Shown: piece after piece, positions 9,870 through 21,856 of the stretch | Position numbering within the stretch: position 1 is the first letter of the stretch | Layout of the letters: every line of letters starts with the position of its first letter | From: Schizophyllum amplum | Lineage: Eukaryota; Basidiomycota; Agaricomycetes; Agaricales; Schizophyllaceae | Assembly (NCBI GenBank): GCA_007026445.1 | Contig: VDMD01000073.1 | Span: forward strand, 1 to 64,000 | Direction: 5' to 3' | DNA: 64,000 bases | Made by a program: the position numbers and the translations under genes | The notes under the pieces: generated by a model | The model's input: the letters and a program-made list of their open reading frames with translations, nothing else | Databases searched by the model: none | What the model was told of the DNA's origin: nothing

Positions 9870-11830
9870 GGCGTACCTTTAGTCGATACCCTACCCCCGT
9901 CCGAGCAGGGGTGCGCACGCCTTCCGCAGTCCAAGAGCCTGTAACGTGTATCCACGTATAGATAAAAACTTATGGACGCTGGGGGCAGACGTCAATAACG
10001 CAGTCAACGATCAAAGGGAAGGGGGACATACCGTCGATGGTCAATAATTCCCCCGACGTGTGGCGGGAGCCGCGCGCGCGACGTCTGGGAAGATACAGGG
10101 AGGTCATATGCATGTCCCCCGAAGAAAAAAAACCTAGGGATTATGCGGCGCATTTGTGAGCATAAACTCGGTTAAAAGGGGGGAGGGCGTACCTTTGACG
10201 AGATCGACGATACGTCCCCCAGCGTCGAGCAGGGCGCGCGCCCCCGACGCCTCAGGAGTTACATAGAGGTCGTATGCCCATCCTCCGACAAACAAAACCT
10301 TAGGTGGTGCACGTTTGTCAGCGGAAATCGAGCTGACAAAAAGACGGGCATACCTTCGTTCATAGAGTCAGTATACCCCCCGACGATCAGCGAGGGAGGC
10401 ACCCGCGACGCCTAAGGAGGGTACATAGAGGTCGTTGATATGTACCCGAGCAATCAAGGCCTGGGTTTGGTGCACATTATTGACCGGAATTTCGACAATT
10501 AGAGGTGGGGGCTTACCTCAAGTAGATATCATCGATAATTTCCCTGACAACGAGCAGGGCGCATGCCGCTGACGCCTCGGGGAGTCCGTACGTGCCCTGA
10601 GTGCGTCAACCATCGAAGATATCCTAGGCTTAGTGCACGTTAGCGATCAGAATTTCAAAGATCGAGGGGGCGGGCTTACCTCTAATGTAAATCGTTGATA
10701 ACCCCGCAGCAACGGGCAGGGCGCACGCCGCTGACGCATCGGGGGCAAAGTCCAGGGCTTATGTACACCGCCCATCGAGAAAGACTTGGGGTTCGTGCAC
10801 ATCAGCGATCGGAAGTCAACGAACAAGGGGCGGGGGACGTACCTCGCAAAAGCCAAGTATAATAACCCCGTTCTGTGACGAGGGGCACGGCGACGACGCT
10901 GTGGGAGGTACTTAGGGGTCGTATGTGTACCCCGCCAGTAAAACACGACGATCTGTGCACATTTCAGCGGTATCTTGGCGTCCAAGACGGTCAGAGCGTA
11001 CCTTCGGGAGTTTGGTCTCACATTCCCCGCAGGGCGACGGCGCGCTCGCCTCCGGCGTCTCGGGGGTCACGGATAGGTCCACTATAGCTACGTCAGTACG
11101 CTCCTCGAGTTATAGTTTCGAGGGGGCGGTTGAGGGGTCGGTCGGACGGTGGAGCGCTCGCAAAACCAAACTCACCGCAGGGCGACGGCGCTTACGCCTC
11201 CGGCGGCTCGGGGTTCCGGATAAGTACATCTGTAATATCGTTCATACGGAATTTGTGGCACGGTCTCGGGGGAGCGAGTGGGGTGTCGACAGGACATGCG
11301 AAACAGCGCTTACCTTGCAACATATGCCCTGTTGCAGCCGCACGCATGCCTCCGGCAGTCGGGGGGTCGTTCTGAAACTTCCTCGGATGCGGGGATGCAT
11401 CGTTCTGGTTCTCAGATGTCAAGGTCATCGTCAATTACATGAGAGGGCGAAGTCAACTCACCGAACGTTCATGCATGCATGAGTCCCCCGCGAAGCTCCC
11501 GCGTGCACGCCTCCGGCAGCTCGAGATCGTGAAGAACGTCGCCTGAGACGTCGTCAATATGTATTTGGGGGGTGCAGATGCAAGGGGTTGGTGAGGGTCC
11601 ATGTGTAGCGCAATGAATGTGCTCACCTCGTGAATTATGCCCAGCAGGGCAAACACGGACAGGCTCCGGCGGTCTGGGGTCCCGAGACGTTGCAAAATCA
11701 TGTTGGATGCAAGGGGGATGTGCGAGGACAGAGGTGGCGCTGCTTCGGCAGGCGGACACTACGATCGGACCTGGATTGCGTAAGTACGTGCTCGCTGTGT
11801 GGAACGGCGTAAACGCACCTAACTGTCGTA
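9870..11830 (-). pseudogene. Cassette array B, 5' part: about 12 cassettes at 145-190 bp spacing
   Basis: Splice donors on the minus strand (GGTACGC, GGTAAGC, GGTGAGT) recur near 9878, 10027, 10190, 10352, 10516, 10677, 10842, 10999, 11168, 11314, 11460, 11625 and 11816. Exons keep the B theme, for example AYDLYVTPEASGARALLDAG (near 10190-10290), VDLSVTPETPEASAPSPC (near 11000-11090) and DVLHDLELPEACTRELRGG (near 11470-11550). Some cassettes contain stops or shifts, for example at 11180 and 10370, so this half looks partly decayed. No start codon context was resolved at the 5' side. Confidence 0.45.
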
Positions 11831-12234
11831 CAGACATTGTCAAGCTCATCGTGGATGGCGCCGAGACCGTCCGCGTCGCGCTGCTCGTCCTGAAAACCCG
11901 TCCGCGCGTCCGTCGCCTATCAAACTCGTGTTGCGCCGATCGCGTTTGTTCACGCTGGTCGCCGGTGTTGACGACGGGCATGCCCCAGACCACGTCGTCC
12001 ACGTCGGCGAGGACATCGGGCAGTTCGCACTAGCTGTAAAGGGGGCGGGGCGTGCCGAATGGGGGGGGGATGTGCGAAAAGATGCTGCGCCTAGAAAACG
12101 CGCCGTGCAGCCGCGGCATCGTGCACGGCCATGCGCAGCACACTGGGTCCAGGGATCAGGACAGCCATAGGCGGGGGAAGGGTGCTGGACCGCGATCGGG
12201 TTTAAGGACCATGGAGGAAGGCAGGCCGGAGGTG
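11831..12234. other. No clear gene
   Basis: The minus frame reads through 11960-11900 as DDVVWGMPVVNTGD, possibly the 5'-most B exon. Otherwise nothing supportable. Confidence 0.2.
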
Positions 12235-12775
12235 CTGATGGGAGGACACAAGGGCGCGCTGCCTGGCGCCGTCGATTTCTGGCCGGAAACTGCCGGCAGC
12301 GCCATCATTTCTTGGGTCAAAGCGTTCGGCGTCGACGACCTCTGGCGCTCTGCAACCTTCCAACGGCGGGATTTTGCTGCGAAAAAAAATAGAGTACATT
12401 GAACCGTCTCTAAAAGTAGTAATATGAACTTTTTAAGAGGGTGGCCCTAAACGATAGTAGCGGACTCGGTCTCGGGTCAGTCTTCCAAAAGGGGCCCAAA
12501 AATGATGGCGTTTGAAATGCTCTACGGGGTTACGAGCACGTTTCCTTTCCCCCTTCACAGAGCGTTGCCATCGTCGAAAGCGGACACAAAAAAGACATGG
12601 ACAGATAGATAGAAGCTCAAGGAGCACGCTGATTTATTTCTACAGAATTCCCGGAACTTTGGACGACGGAGCAGCGAAAACCGGAAAGCGCCGAAATGTG
12701 GCTGTGACGCTTGGACTGTCTGATGGTGCTTTTTTTCGCTCCTGTAAAACGAAACCTGACAAGCAGGTCTCGTAA
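12235..12775 (+). repeat. Dispersed repeat F, copy 1
   Basis: About 540 bp matching 40150-40698 in direct orientation with many substitutions. Shared segments include GGAGGACACAAGGG, CAGTCTTCCAAAAGG, GGGGTTACRAGCACGTTTCC and GACGGAGCAG. It ends in the hairpin ACGAAACCTG-ACAAG-CAGGTCTCGT (12749-12773). It is probably a non-autonomous transposon remnant. Related 3' ends occur beside the mariner transposase tail at 47.8 kb. Confidence 0.75.
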
Positions 12776-13600
12776 AAAGTCATCCTTCTCCCAGCAAGAC
12801 ACCAAAATAAACCCACCCATCCCTTCAAATCCTGCCGCCGTCAGATCAGATGCCTCAGAGGATAGGTCATGTGCAACTGACGCTAGAAAGTCCGGTGTAG
12901 GAGCGCAATATACAGTCGGTTGAGAAACCAAAGCAGTCTGAATAAAATCGTAAGTTGAGCTATAATAGGTAGGTTAAGTGAGGATAAACACGGCTTGCGC
13001 CCTCGACAGGCCGCATGACTCGAGATATGTGGCGCGTGATGAGAGGTTGAAGTCGAGGTTGGCAAGAAACAAAAAGCGGAACTGTGCGGCACCCCGACGA
13101 GACGCGCGCTGGAGATCCAGTTCCAACAAATGCCGCCGCAGCGTTGCCACTACCAAAGTAGCCTGGGACTCGCTTACACAGTTTCCGCTCATTGCACGTG
13201 TGCAAAACAATCTTGCCTTTTCGGGTAAAATTCTCCTGCTCTCATTATTACCGAAACAGGCAACATTGTGTCGTGTATTGTTCACCTTGCATGTCGTGCA
13301 CTGATCGCCTATACGGACAAAACGCATACGTCCCAAACGTGTAACCAATACATCACAACCTGATCTACAAATCATCGATTAAATGGCTAACCCTAACCCT
13401 AAAGAGATTGTGGTACACGTGGTGCACATCATCCGGTCAAACAGGACCGGGCCGGAATTTCCTAACTCACCTCATGCCACGCGAAGTCGTTGGCCCTCTA
13501 ACCACAAGTCTCTAGTCAGCTCTTCGAGTTTCGTGTCACCCGCCCTCCGTCCAATGTAAATTGATGCGGCCAGGCATCACATTCGGCCCAGCGCCGGCGT
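12776..13600. other. No gene; includes an interstitial telomere tract
   Basis: Open frames on both strands overlap heavily and show no domain. The only recognisable object is the CCCTAA tract listed separately. Confidence 0.3.
13387..13403. repeat. Interstitial telomere-type repeat
   Basis: CTAACCCTAACCCTAAA, a little over two units of the TTAGGG-type fungal telomere repeat. It may mark an old break repair or fusion, or be chance. Confidence 0.4.
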
Positions 13601-15400
13601 CGTCCGAGTGAGTCCCCATCGTCGTCTGCCGCAACGAGCTGTGAGAACGCGGTCAGCATGCATACGAAAGGACGTCGCGCAGGCGAACGGCGACAATGTT
13701 GTCGATTGTGAGGGTCAGGAGCGAGAGGTACGTACCTTGAGAGCGAGGCGTCTCACCGCGAAGAGACCTCAGCGTCGAGGACGCGCTTCTATGACGTCGG
13801 GCTTGAAGTGTCGAAGAGACGCCTACGAGGTCGTCGACGTTCCCGTCGACGCGGGACGTCAAGCTCGTCGGAAAAGGCCACCGTCAAAGGAGCGTTGGCT
13901 AGGGATGCCGTCAAGCGCACGCCGTCGGTGTCGTGAGTCGCACTCGCCGCGAATCATGGAGCTCGTCGTGACACGTTGGAGACACGGGGAGACAGTGGCG
14001 ATCGTCCACAACGTCGAGGTCGACGTGCAGAACGTCGAGATCAACGCTCGCCGCAGAGGCAAGGACATAGTGGTTGGAGACAAGCTGCGATAATTGGTCA
14101 GTCTTTGTATTACAAGTCAATATAAGACTTACCGAAATGGATGATCTCGCGCGACTCTGTAGTAGTGTTGCCGACGAGTCGAGTTAACTCGGTCATCGAG
14201 TCGAGTCGAGTTCAACTCGCCTGCCTAGTCAGGCAGGCGAGTTGATGGCAACTCGATGATGTGTAGCACGTGGGCTGCCTGAGGCAACGCAGCGCTGCAC
14301 CTTGACCTGACCTTGACCGACGAAGGCGTAAGGAGAGAAGCGAGGTTAGACACCCCAAGTTGACGATGTTGAGGACCAATACCATTATTTCGACGCAAGG
14401 GAGGGCTGTTTCGACGAGGACTGTCCTTTCGGCATTTGCCGCAGCATGACCATCGAGGGCCAGAACTGTTCAAGTGCCCATGCAACGCTGTTGGAGGCCC
14501 TCATGTAATGTTATGCACAGGAATCTCATCTGGTTGAGGGCTGTATGTCGTTTTCCGACGAGGGACTACCAAGGGTTAAGGCCGACAGCCCTTTCGGCTT
14601 TTGCCGCGCGCCAATCGAGTTACATCATCGAGTTGCAACTCGACTCGAACTCGAACTCGACTCGTCGGCAACACTACTCTGTAGCAAGGTAATAACCTGA
14701 GAGTACAACGGACCAATAGACAGCTCCTAGATGAAATGGATAGACGGACTTGCCAAATAACGAGCCTGCCGCGTTGACGAGCTTCGTTGGAAGTGTTAGG
14801 GAGGGGAGTCGGTTGTTTGCGGAATTGGTGTATGCGTCGTCTGTGATAGCTCCTTTTGGAAGTCCTTGTGTTTGCGACAGGCCGCGCGCCACTGACGAGC
14901 GCCGTCCGTTTTGACAAGCATGTCGCTGCCAACGAGTCAGCCACGAAAAACAAAAATTATACCTGGGTTTTTGGGACGAACAGCGCAAAAGGTGACCGGT
15001 GAGTTAGCACGAATCGTGCAGGGCGACGGCAGTCGCGCCGCCGCCGCCGCCGCCTTGCATAGCGTTTCCATGATTATGATGGGTTATGTCAGCGTCCAGA
15101 GTCAGGTAGCTGAGCGCGTCAACGTACTGAAATCCGCTGGAAGATGTGACTGGCCTCATTCCCCTCATTGGGGAATGGCGCTATTGCAAGTTCGCGCAGC
15201 ATACGCGGCGCGGTGCGTCGTTGCTAGCATGTTCAGAGGGACCTCGGCAGGCAATGAGTCTGTAAGCGCGGTTCGGTCAGCCGGAAGATTCGAACGGGGT
15301 AAAAGGAGGAATGAGGAGGAGTGAGAAGGAGTGAGGAGGAGGGGGTCGTGTATATTGTGCTGAGGAATGCGCGCAGGTGCGGATTTCAACCTGGAGTGTC
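13600..15400 (-). pseudogene. Gene-like family G, copy 1 (split by a MITE)
   Basis: Read on the minus strand, this unit is homologous to 31060-34150 (plus) and to 59500-61140 (minus). The 5' exon (15389-15165) contains SNLPADRTALTDSLPAEVP, matching NLPADGTAFAASYSEVP in copy 2. A middle exon reads VKTDGARQWRAACRKHKD, matching VETDGARQRRAAFCEHKD. Introns with GTACGT or GTATAA donors and GGCTGAC branch sites separate them. A hAT-type MITE sits at 14163-14676 between the middle and 3' parts. The function is not recognised. Stops and the insertion suggest a broken copy. Confidence 0.5.
14163..14676. mobile_element. hAT-type MITE, 514 bp
   Basis: Perfect 23 bp terminal inverted repeats beginning TAGTGTTGCCGACGAGTC, flanked by identical 8 bp target duplications CTCTGTAG (14155-14162 and 14677-14684). 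An 8 bp duplication and a YARNG-like terminus are typical of the hAT superfamily. There is no coding capacity. The interior is rich in CTCGA and contains GCCTGCC/GGCAGGC hairpin sequence. The family G copy at about 60 kb lacks this insertion. Confidence 0.9.
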
Positions 15401-15707
15401 AACGACTATATTAGTAAACCACGGTTAGTTATATGAAACGCGAGCCCGAGACAAAACTAACGAGCTATGGACGTACCGAAAATGACGCCACATAACGAAA
15501 TCACTCTTCTTCGCAGCGCGAAAATGGGCCCCACTGTCAATGGGAATTAGTTTTTTAATGCTCAATGAACACATTCGGAGCCAGGCATATTTTGAACTTG
15601 GGTGACGAGGTTGATACGGTCACTAGTACCGACCAAAGGTAAACGAGAAAGTTCACATACAGAACTTCATAACCTTCTTGAACGGTGAGGGAGCATATGA
15701 ATCTCGC

Positions 15708-16206
15708 TCATCGGTACTTGAGGGGCTTACTCAGAACACATAAACGACTCGCCTCAAAGGTGTACACCCCATCCATGGCATCAGAACGAAGCCAGGTGCA
15801 GTCCGAAAGGTAGTCAGCGCCGTTGCGCGCCACGGCCCACCCGGCGGGTCGTTGAGAATTGCGGTCGATCAGCTCGGGAAAGCGCTTCCAATTCTCCACC
15901 AGCGTACGTCATCAAGAGCAAAGAATAGGCTAGTAATAAACGAGGGAAAGAGACAACGGGCGGGAGCATGGCGGCGCGAGAGCGATCGGCGAGTCGGTCC
16001 GAGTACCGCACCGCCGCGTGATCTTTCCTGAGCCTCGCTGCCTTGTCCTCAACCTTCGCCCAGCCTTTGCCATCGCTTTTGTTGTCGCCGTCGCCTCCCC
16101 GAAGCGCGTTCTCCCTGTGCTCCCTGTGATCTGCGCTCGTCGCACATGAGACGATCTGAGCGAGTTGATCTCGATCGGCATTCAACTCTTGTGGTGCGCT
16201 TCTCAA
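15708..16206 (-). CDS. Gene-like unit H1, unknown function
   Basis: The minus-strand ATG at 16206 opens MRSAPQELNADRDQLAQ, followed by a Lys/Arg/Asp-rich stretch and a hydrophobic segment (SFPRLLLAYSLLLM). A second frame at 15899-15708 reads ENWKRFPELIDRNSQRPAGW and ends KPLKYR-stop. How the two join was not resolved; a splice or shift near 15900 is needed. The inverted copy at 30137-30735 has the same start (MRSSPWESRVDDVD) and a diverged, stop-containing version of the ENWKRF segment. No family is recognised. Confidence 0.35.
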
Positions 16207-19200
16207 AAGTTCTCATCATCGGTCCCGTCGTCCCAATGTCTTTGCCTTGCCCGCTGTGTCGTCGGCAAAGCCGTTCGAGTACTCACCGCACCGGGCATTC
16301 ACGATGCTGTCAACGGCCCGGCGAGCGATGCAAAGACGTCAAACAATGGTGACACTGTGCTTACGACACTTGCATAGAACGAACACCGACGGTACTCGTG
16401 CGGGTCTGTCGGGGGAACTCATGCTCAGGACGCTTCAGACGAGAGGGGTGTCCCTACCAATAGGTAGATACGACCCTATGTCCGCAGGGGGTCGTATTCC
16501 AATATAGCCCAGCAATACAGCACTATGCTGGCTGGTCCATATCTCATTGTGGCCCATATCCTTTTCTAGTAATACAGATATATATTGATTGGGATCTGTA
16601 AGTACCTACGTAGACCTAGGTTAATCATTAAATTCTGGTATACGCGCGCCACCCGGATCCGAGGCTCTCCCGATACGCCGCGCCACGTGCACCACGCAGC
16701 CACGCTCGGCGCTCGCTGCCGCGCTCGTCGTGGGGCGGTTCCCGACGCGTCGCGTAGCGTCAGCCACCGCTTCCCTCGCCTCCCTTGTACATCAGTGCTT
16801 TGTTTCATCATCATTATGACCGTCTCTGTGCAAGTCAAGCGTCGCACCACGTCTTTCCTGTTCGCTACGCCGTCGAGATCATCGTCGATCACTCCTTTTC
16901 CCGCGCCGCCACCACCGCTGCCGATCTCCCATCGCCCGTCGGTGTTGTTGAGTCAGCCTCCCGCGCTTCGATCGCGCGTCCGTACATCTCTCACCTCGAC
17001 GGCACCCTCGAAGCCCTGCCCTGCCTGCTGGCGCTCCCCCAACGCCAGGTGCCGCCGATCGCGCCCACGGCACTGGGCACAACGCCATCCCCTCCATCCT
17101 CATACAATCATCCCCCATGCCGCATCCACGTCCACCGCCCCAACAAACCCCGAGACGACGTGTTTGCAATGTATGCGACGCGACGACATCGCACGACGCA
17201 GGAGGGGACGCGTACGCGGCGGATCAACATGATCACGTGATATCACGCGATCAATGTTCGACTTCGTTGGGAGCGCGCGATGCGCCGCGGTCGCATGCGA
17301 CCACCAACCGCGGGGCTTTTATGATACATCCATACGATACCCTATAGTCTATCTCTACTAATTATATTGGATGAAGTGAAGTAGAACTGACGGTGTGAAA
17401 ACCCCGACCGGCAAAAGGCCTAATAACATGATCACTGCTCAGCTAGTGGCGAAAAGCGAGATATATTAGAATATTGATGCTTATGAGAGGTAAAGTCTTG
17501 CCTTCTGAGCTCTACGGCGCACGCGCGTTGAGTACGCGACCTCAGCATGCTCCTAGCTGGGTGCCAAACCTCATGCCGTATTCTGCCCTTCGTTCTCAGT
17601 CTTTCTGTGCATACTTTTATGGGTGCCTGCACAGAACCTATATATACTATAATACAAGAGATTGTGACGCTACGGGCAGTGTTTGCTGCTCAATCGACGT
17701 TGTCGCCGACGTGCGGAAGGTCGGGCCGACCTCCGAGGAGCGCTCGTCGTCGTCCTCGGCGACGCCCGTGGGTCGAAGTAGGAAGATGCAACGCCGCGGA
17801 CCTTTCGGACTCGTGACTATGAGTGTATTTACTGAGGTATATGGCCTTCAAACCGGCTCGATCATGAAGTTCGAATCGGAATTGACATCAAGTAGTTCAA
17901 CGGACAATACTGAGATTCAGTGGAACTCGTAGACTTCACGGACGTGTCAAGGTCTCTGTTTATGTCCAGGCAAAACAGTCAAGAGCTAGAATTGTTAATA
18001 TAGGGCCACATCATACAATATAGTTGGAATCGATGCCTGGAAGTCCACAATCAGTATAGAATAGATGAAAAGGTCGAGAAGTGGCGCCTCGTAGGGAGAC
18101 CGGAACGTCGGCAGGCATGTCGGAGGTCGAGGGTCGTTACAGCCGAAGTGCGAGTCATCTCATGTATACATCACAGGTATTCGAGCATCTTACCGAGCCT
18201 TGCCGGCAAGTGAGTCTGACGCTAAACGTCGCCGACCGCGCAACGAGCGCGCGCCACAAGCGGCACCGGTGACGTGACGTCACCGTCGTCTCTTGCTTTC
18301 TGCCTCGTCGTCGCGGTTGTCGGCGACCGCTATGGTCGCTTTTCGCGGCTCATTTACATCCTCAAGCTCAAGAGGCAATGCTTGTGCTCTAGACTAAAAG
18401 GTGCGTGCTTTGGCTTGTCGTACTTGTAAGCTAGCTGACGGAAATTCGAACATGTTCGTTGTCTACTCAACATCCTGGACCATCCCTCTGGCGTTTACCA
18501 CACATATCAACCCCCCTTTGACATCTCAGAATACCCTACAGCTAACGACTGCTCTACTACCCTCAACACGCCTCTCTCGGCACAGATTTGTCGATCAACC
18601 GGCACACGACCTCTCGCCCTCACCTCCTCGATGAAGTGCAGCCCTGGCTCTTTAGGCGGACGGTGCGCGCATACGAACCTCAACTCGATTAGGCGCTGAC
18701 TATACAAGAACTTCACAGCAACTTCACATGGCCGTCGACGAGCACGGAGCGTTCCCCAACGGGAGCGCGCTCGTTCATCCCTCGCGCACCCTATTTCTGA
18801 CCACCACCTTACCCCTCGCCTGTCCCCCTTCGTCCCTCCTCCCACATCTACCCACATCTCCCCCCTTGTCCCGGCTCTGCGGCATGAACGGAGCCAACGA
18901 GCACGCAAAGTGATGTGCGCGCATGGCCTTCGCCTTGTCGCCGTACTCGCGGGCCCCCGTGCGCGGCGTCCGCGCTATGGAGTCCCGAAGGCATTGCGGG
19001 GCCTTGGGATGTAGCTCGTCGGCCGAGGCGCGAGCTCGGAGCGGCCACTGCCTGCCGCTGCGAGCACGTTGAGCCTCCCGGGCTCCTAGCGCGTCGAGTG
19101 CGCATGCAGCACCTCCCGCGCCTCCCGCGCGTCTATCGGCGCAGAGCGCAACAGCTCACGTAGGCGTGTTGCGCGACGTGGCCACAATTCAGTGCTGCGC

Positions 19201-19221
19201 GCCGCGAACGTGCTTCTATGA

Positions 19222-19243
19222 GGGGGGGGGGGGGGGGGGGGGG
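19222..19243. repeat. Poly-G tract, 22 nt
   Basis: Twenty-two consecutive G. The corresponding part of the right arm (about 24.29 kb) has no such tract, so it arose after the arms separated or was lost there. Confidence 0.95.
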
Positions 19244-19699
19244 TTGCGGGGCGAGGGCGGGTGTGGGACGCGCTGGCGCGCGGCGCGGCGGGCGGCGGGG
19301 GGAAGCGGTGGGAAGCAACGGGAAGCGTAGGCGGTGACCGCGGCGGCGACGATGCGGCGGTACCTGCGCTTCGAAACGATCGCGGCGACAGCGCGGACGG
19401 TGCCGGTGAGCCGGCGGCGGGCGTGGGGCGGGCCGCGCGTACGTTGCGGTAGGATACGCCACATTCATGTATTATATACCGAAATACCTTTCATTGACCA
19501 ACAAATCACGCAGAGTGCAATATTTTATCGGGTATACCGAGCTCGAAATGTCGTAGGGGACGTATTGGAATATTGCTCAGTAAGTACAATGCTACACTAC
19601 TGGGGAATAATGGAATACGACCCCCTTTGGCTATAGGGGATATTACAATACGGCCACGGCCAATGGTGCAGACGAACAGTCCCGCGACAGTCTGAGAGC

Positions 19700-21856
19700 G
19701 ACCCCCTTGATCGTTGGCGAGAACATCTATCTCGAGGTGAGTATCTCGTCCCTCGTATACGGTATCGCGTCCATGCTGATTCGCTCCCAGCCTGCTCATT
19801 CTCGCACTCGAGCTCGCATACAATCGCCTAGCCCTTCGCCTTCACCCATGCCCTCGCATCCTCAAGCGTTTCCCCTCGCGACCTCGCGCCCTCGCGCCCT
19901 CGCTTCCTCATGCCCTCACGGCCTCGACCACTCGCCCACGGTTTTGCCACCTCGCTTACAACCTCACGCATGCCACCGCTACCTCACTGGGCGCGCACGA
20001 TCCTTCGCCACCCACAAAACCTGCACACCCCAACATCCCCCGGGCGGCATTTGGACGACGTTTGGAGGCTAAAAAGGATGCAACACGAAGTCGCTTTGGC
20101 ATATTTACGCGGGACATACTAGGGGACGAGTGCAACGGGCTGGGGACGCGGAGACGACGGTTGGAGCGCGGCGGGCGGCGCGAAGTGGTGCCACACATGG
20201 CGAAAAGGTGCACGACAACTTGGTTTCGGGTGCGCGGGCTGACGAATTTCAAGTGCATCGGTCCTCCCGGCACGTACCGCCGCCTTCGTTCGATGCGTCC
20301 ATTCACTTTTTCCCCCGATGTCCTCCCTCGGCGTCGCCCACGACCTCGCCACGTGCGCCTGCGCCCTCCCCCGAGTTTAAAACCTCGCCCGTGGCCCTGA
20401 TATCCCATCCAAGTCGTTCTTGTGTTGAGACGCATCGTCCTGCATATGCCTCCAACCTCCCGACCCCTTCCTCCTTCCACACATCGCCCTCAATATGCCG
20501 CGCTATTCATGAAATTATCTTGTTTTCTCAAGGGAGGGAGATACCGACACCCTTTTGGCCGTTCTAGAGCACATTCGAGATTGCTCTCGGAAGGGCGAGC
20601 GACGACGGCGGGAGATTCCCGCGGCGGTGGTGCGCAGCGCCGCCGCTTTCGGCGCTTCGTGCTCGCCGCAAATACAAGGTATGTACCTTGCTGGCCCTGC
20701 GTGTCGCACTCACGCTGATATGAATGCAGACACCAACGCTCTTATGAGCTCCACGGCGTCCTCAAGACTCAAGCCTGGAGTTGCCGAAATGAGCTCAAGA
20801 TCGCTGAGGACGATGCAGGAGGTCTCGAGGACCTCACTGCTGCTGCTGGGTACGTCGACAAAGATGACGGGAAGCTTCCGCGGCGGCGGCGCGCAGCGCT
20901 CCCTCAATCATGTTCGTGGTGTGACGGGGTTTGGTTCACGCTATTGCACCACCCTTGCGGTGCGGCGCGTCGCCTTGCCGCGTTCAGCGCTCGCTATACA
21001 CGTTGATGATGACCATGTACGTAGCTTGCTCGCTGGGCATATCGCATTCGCGCTGATGATAATGCAGATATCGACATTTTCGCGGGCTACACGCCGCGGT
21101 CTCATACGCTGGAGCGTCAGGCATAGAGCACGGCGGTGGGCAAGGGCGTCGTCGGACATGTAGGGAGTAGGAGTGGATGACGCTGAAGGCGTCAGCATGC
21201 GCGAAGTCGGGCGCGTTGTCCGAATTCGGCAATTGAGGGTGCCGTCGTTCGTGTAGAGGTAGCTATAGATACACCCTCATCGATCATCGTCTGAGTGTGG
21301 TCTGAGTCGCAGCGGGTTGCCATCGGCGGATCTGGCTCGCCCAGCTGACCTCACTTGTAATGCGAGCCGGCCTCGACGTGCATGATGGTGTGAGGACACC
21401 GAAGACATGCCCTCCTTGCTATCGACGGGTGAGGGTGACCGCCTAAGTACCTGCACGACGCTCCTCGCGAGTTAAACGATGCTTCCAGCGACTGAACGCG
21501 CGCCGTCAATGACCTCAGGATACCCTGTGGCATGCCCGAGACGGACGCATTCTCATGCTCCTTTAACTTATGCGATCGCCGCTCTCGTCATGTAGTGCTC
21601 TCTAGACCGGCAGTTGGTCTTGAGATAGAGGTAACAGATCCGGCGAGTCGGGAGTCGGACCTCTGGCTGCAGGCCATCGCTACGACGAGAGCGCTGGCCG
21701 CGCGAAGCGCTGGCGTAGCGATGGTCAGGGGCAAATGTCTCTGACTTTGTCTGTATCTCATTGTCTGTGTACAGTACTTACATTGAATGAAAGTTATGTG
21801 AACCTTATTCAAGCTTCAAGGCATCTGTAAGTAGTTTTTGTAGGCTACTTATCACG
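19700..21856 (+). other. Spacer of the large inverted repeat; two matching introns
   Basis: Mostly C-rich low-complexity sequence (19.8-20.5 kb). Two plus-strand introns of exactly 51 nt, 20679-20729 (GTATGT) and 21017-21067 (GTACGT), are similar along their length and both end GCTGAT...AATGCAG. The exon between them is open for about 90 codons in one frame (YELHGVLKTQAWSCRNELKI). This looks like another duplicated cassette pair of the A type, with GC palindromes at 20.64 kb. The product is unknown. Confidence 0.3.

Larger units (their letters stand above)
15700..19690. repeat. Left arm of large inverted repeat
   Basis: This arm pairs, inverted and diverged, with 23860-30750 (minus the 2.47 kb insertion). 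Matching landmarks are 16.24-16.35 with 27.53-27.64, 16.45-16.56 with 26.93-27.05, 17.23-17.32 (ATCACGTGATATCACG) with 26.15-26.27, 17.65-17.93 with 25.54-25.86, 18.24-18.32 (GTGACGTGACGTCAC) with 25.15-25.25, 19.1-19.45 with 24.08-24.43, and 19.55-19.68 with 23.87-24.0. Coordinates sum to about 43.52 kb along most of the length. No gene other than H1 was recognised in it. Confidence 0.75.

Noticed and set aside
9870..11830. CRISPR-like regular spacing
   Set aside because: The repeated part is diverged exon and intron sequence with splice sites, not short identical repeats with unique spacers, and the genome is eukaryotic.
13600..14130. Plus-strand 161-codon frame at 13608-14093
   Set aside because: The homologous copy at 33.76-34.15 kb is read from the opposite strand with matching splice-like signals; this frame is its shadow.
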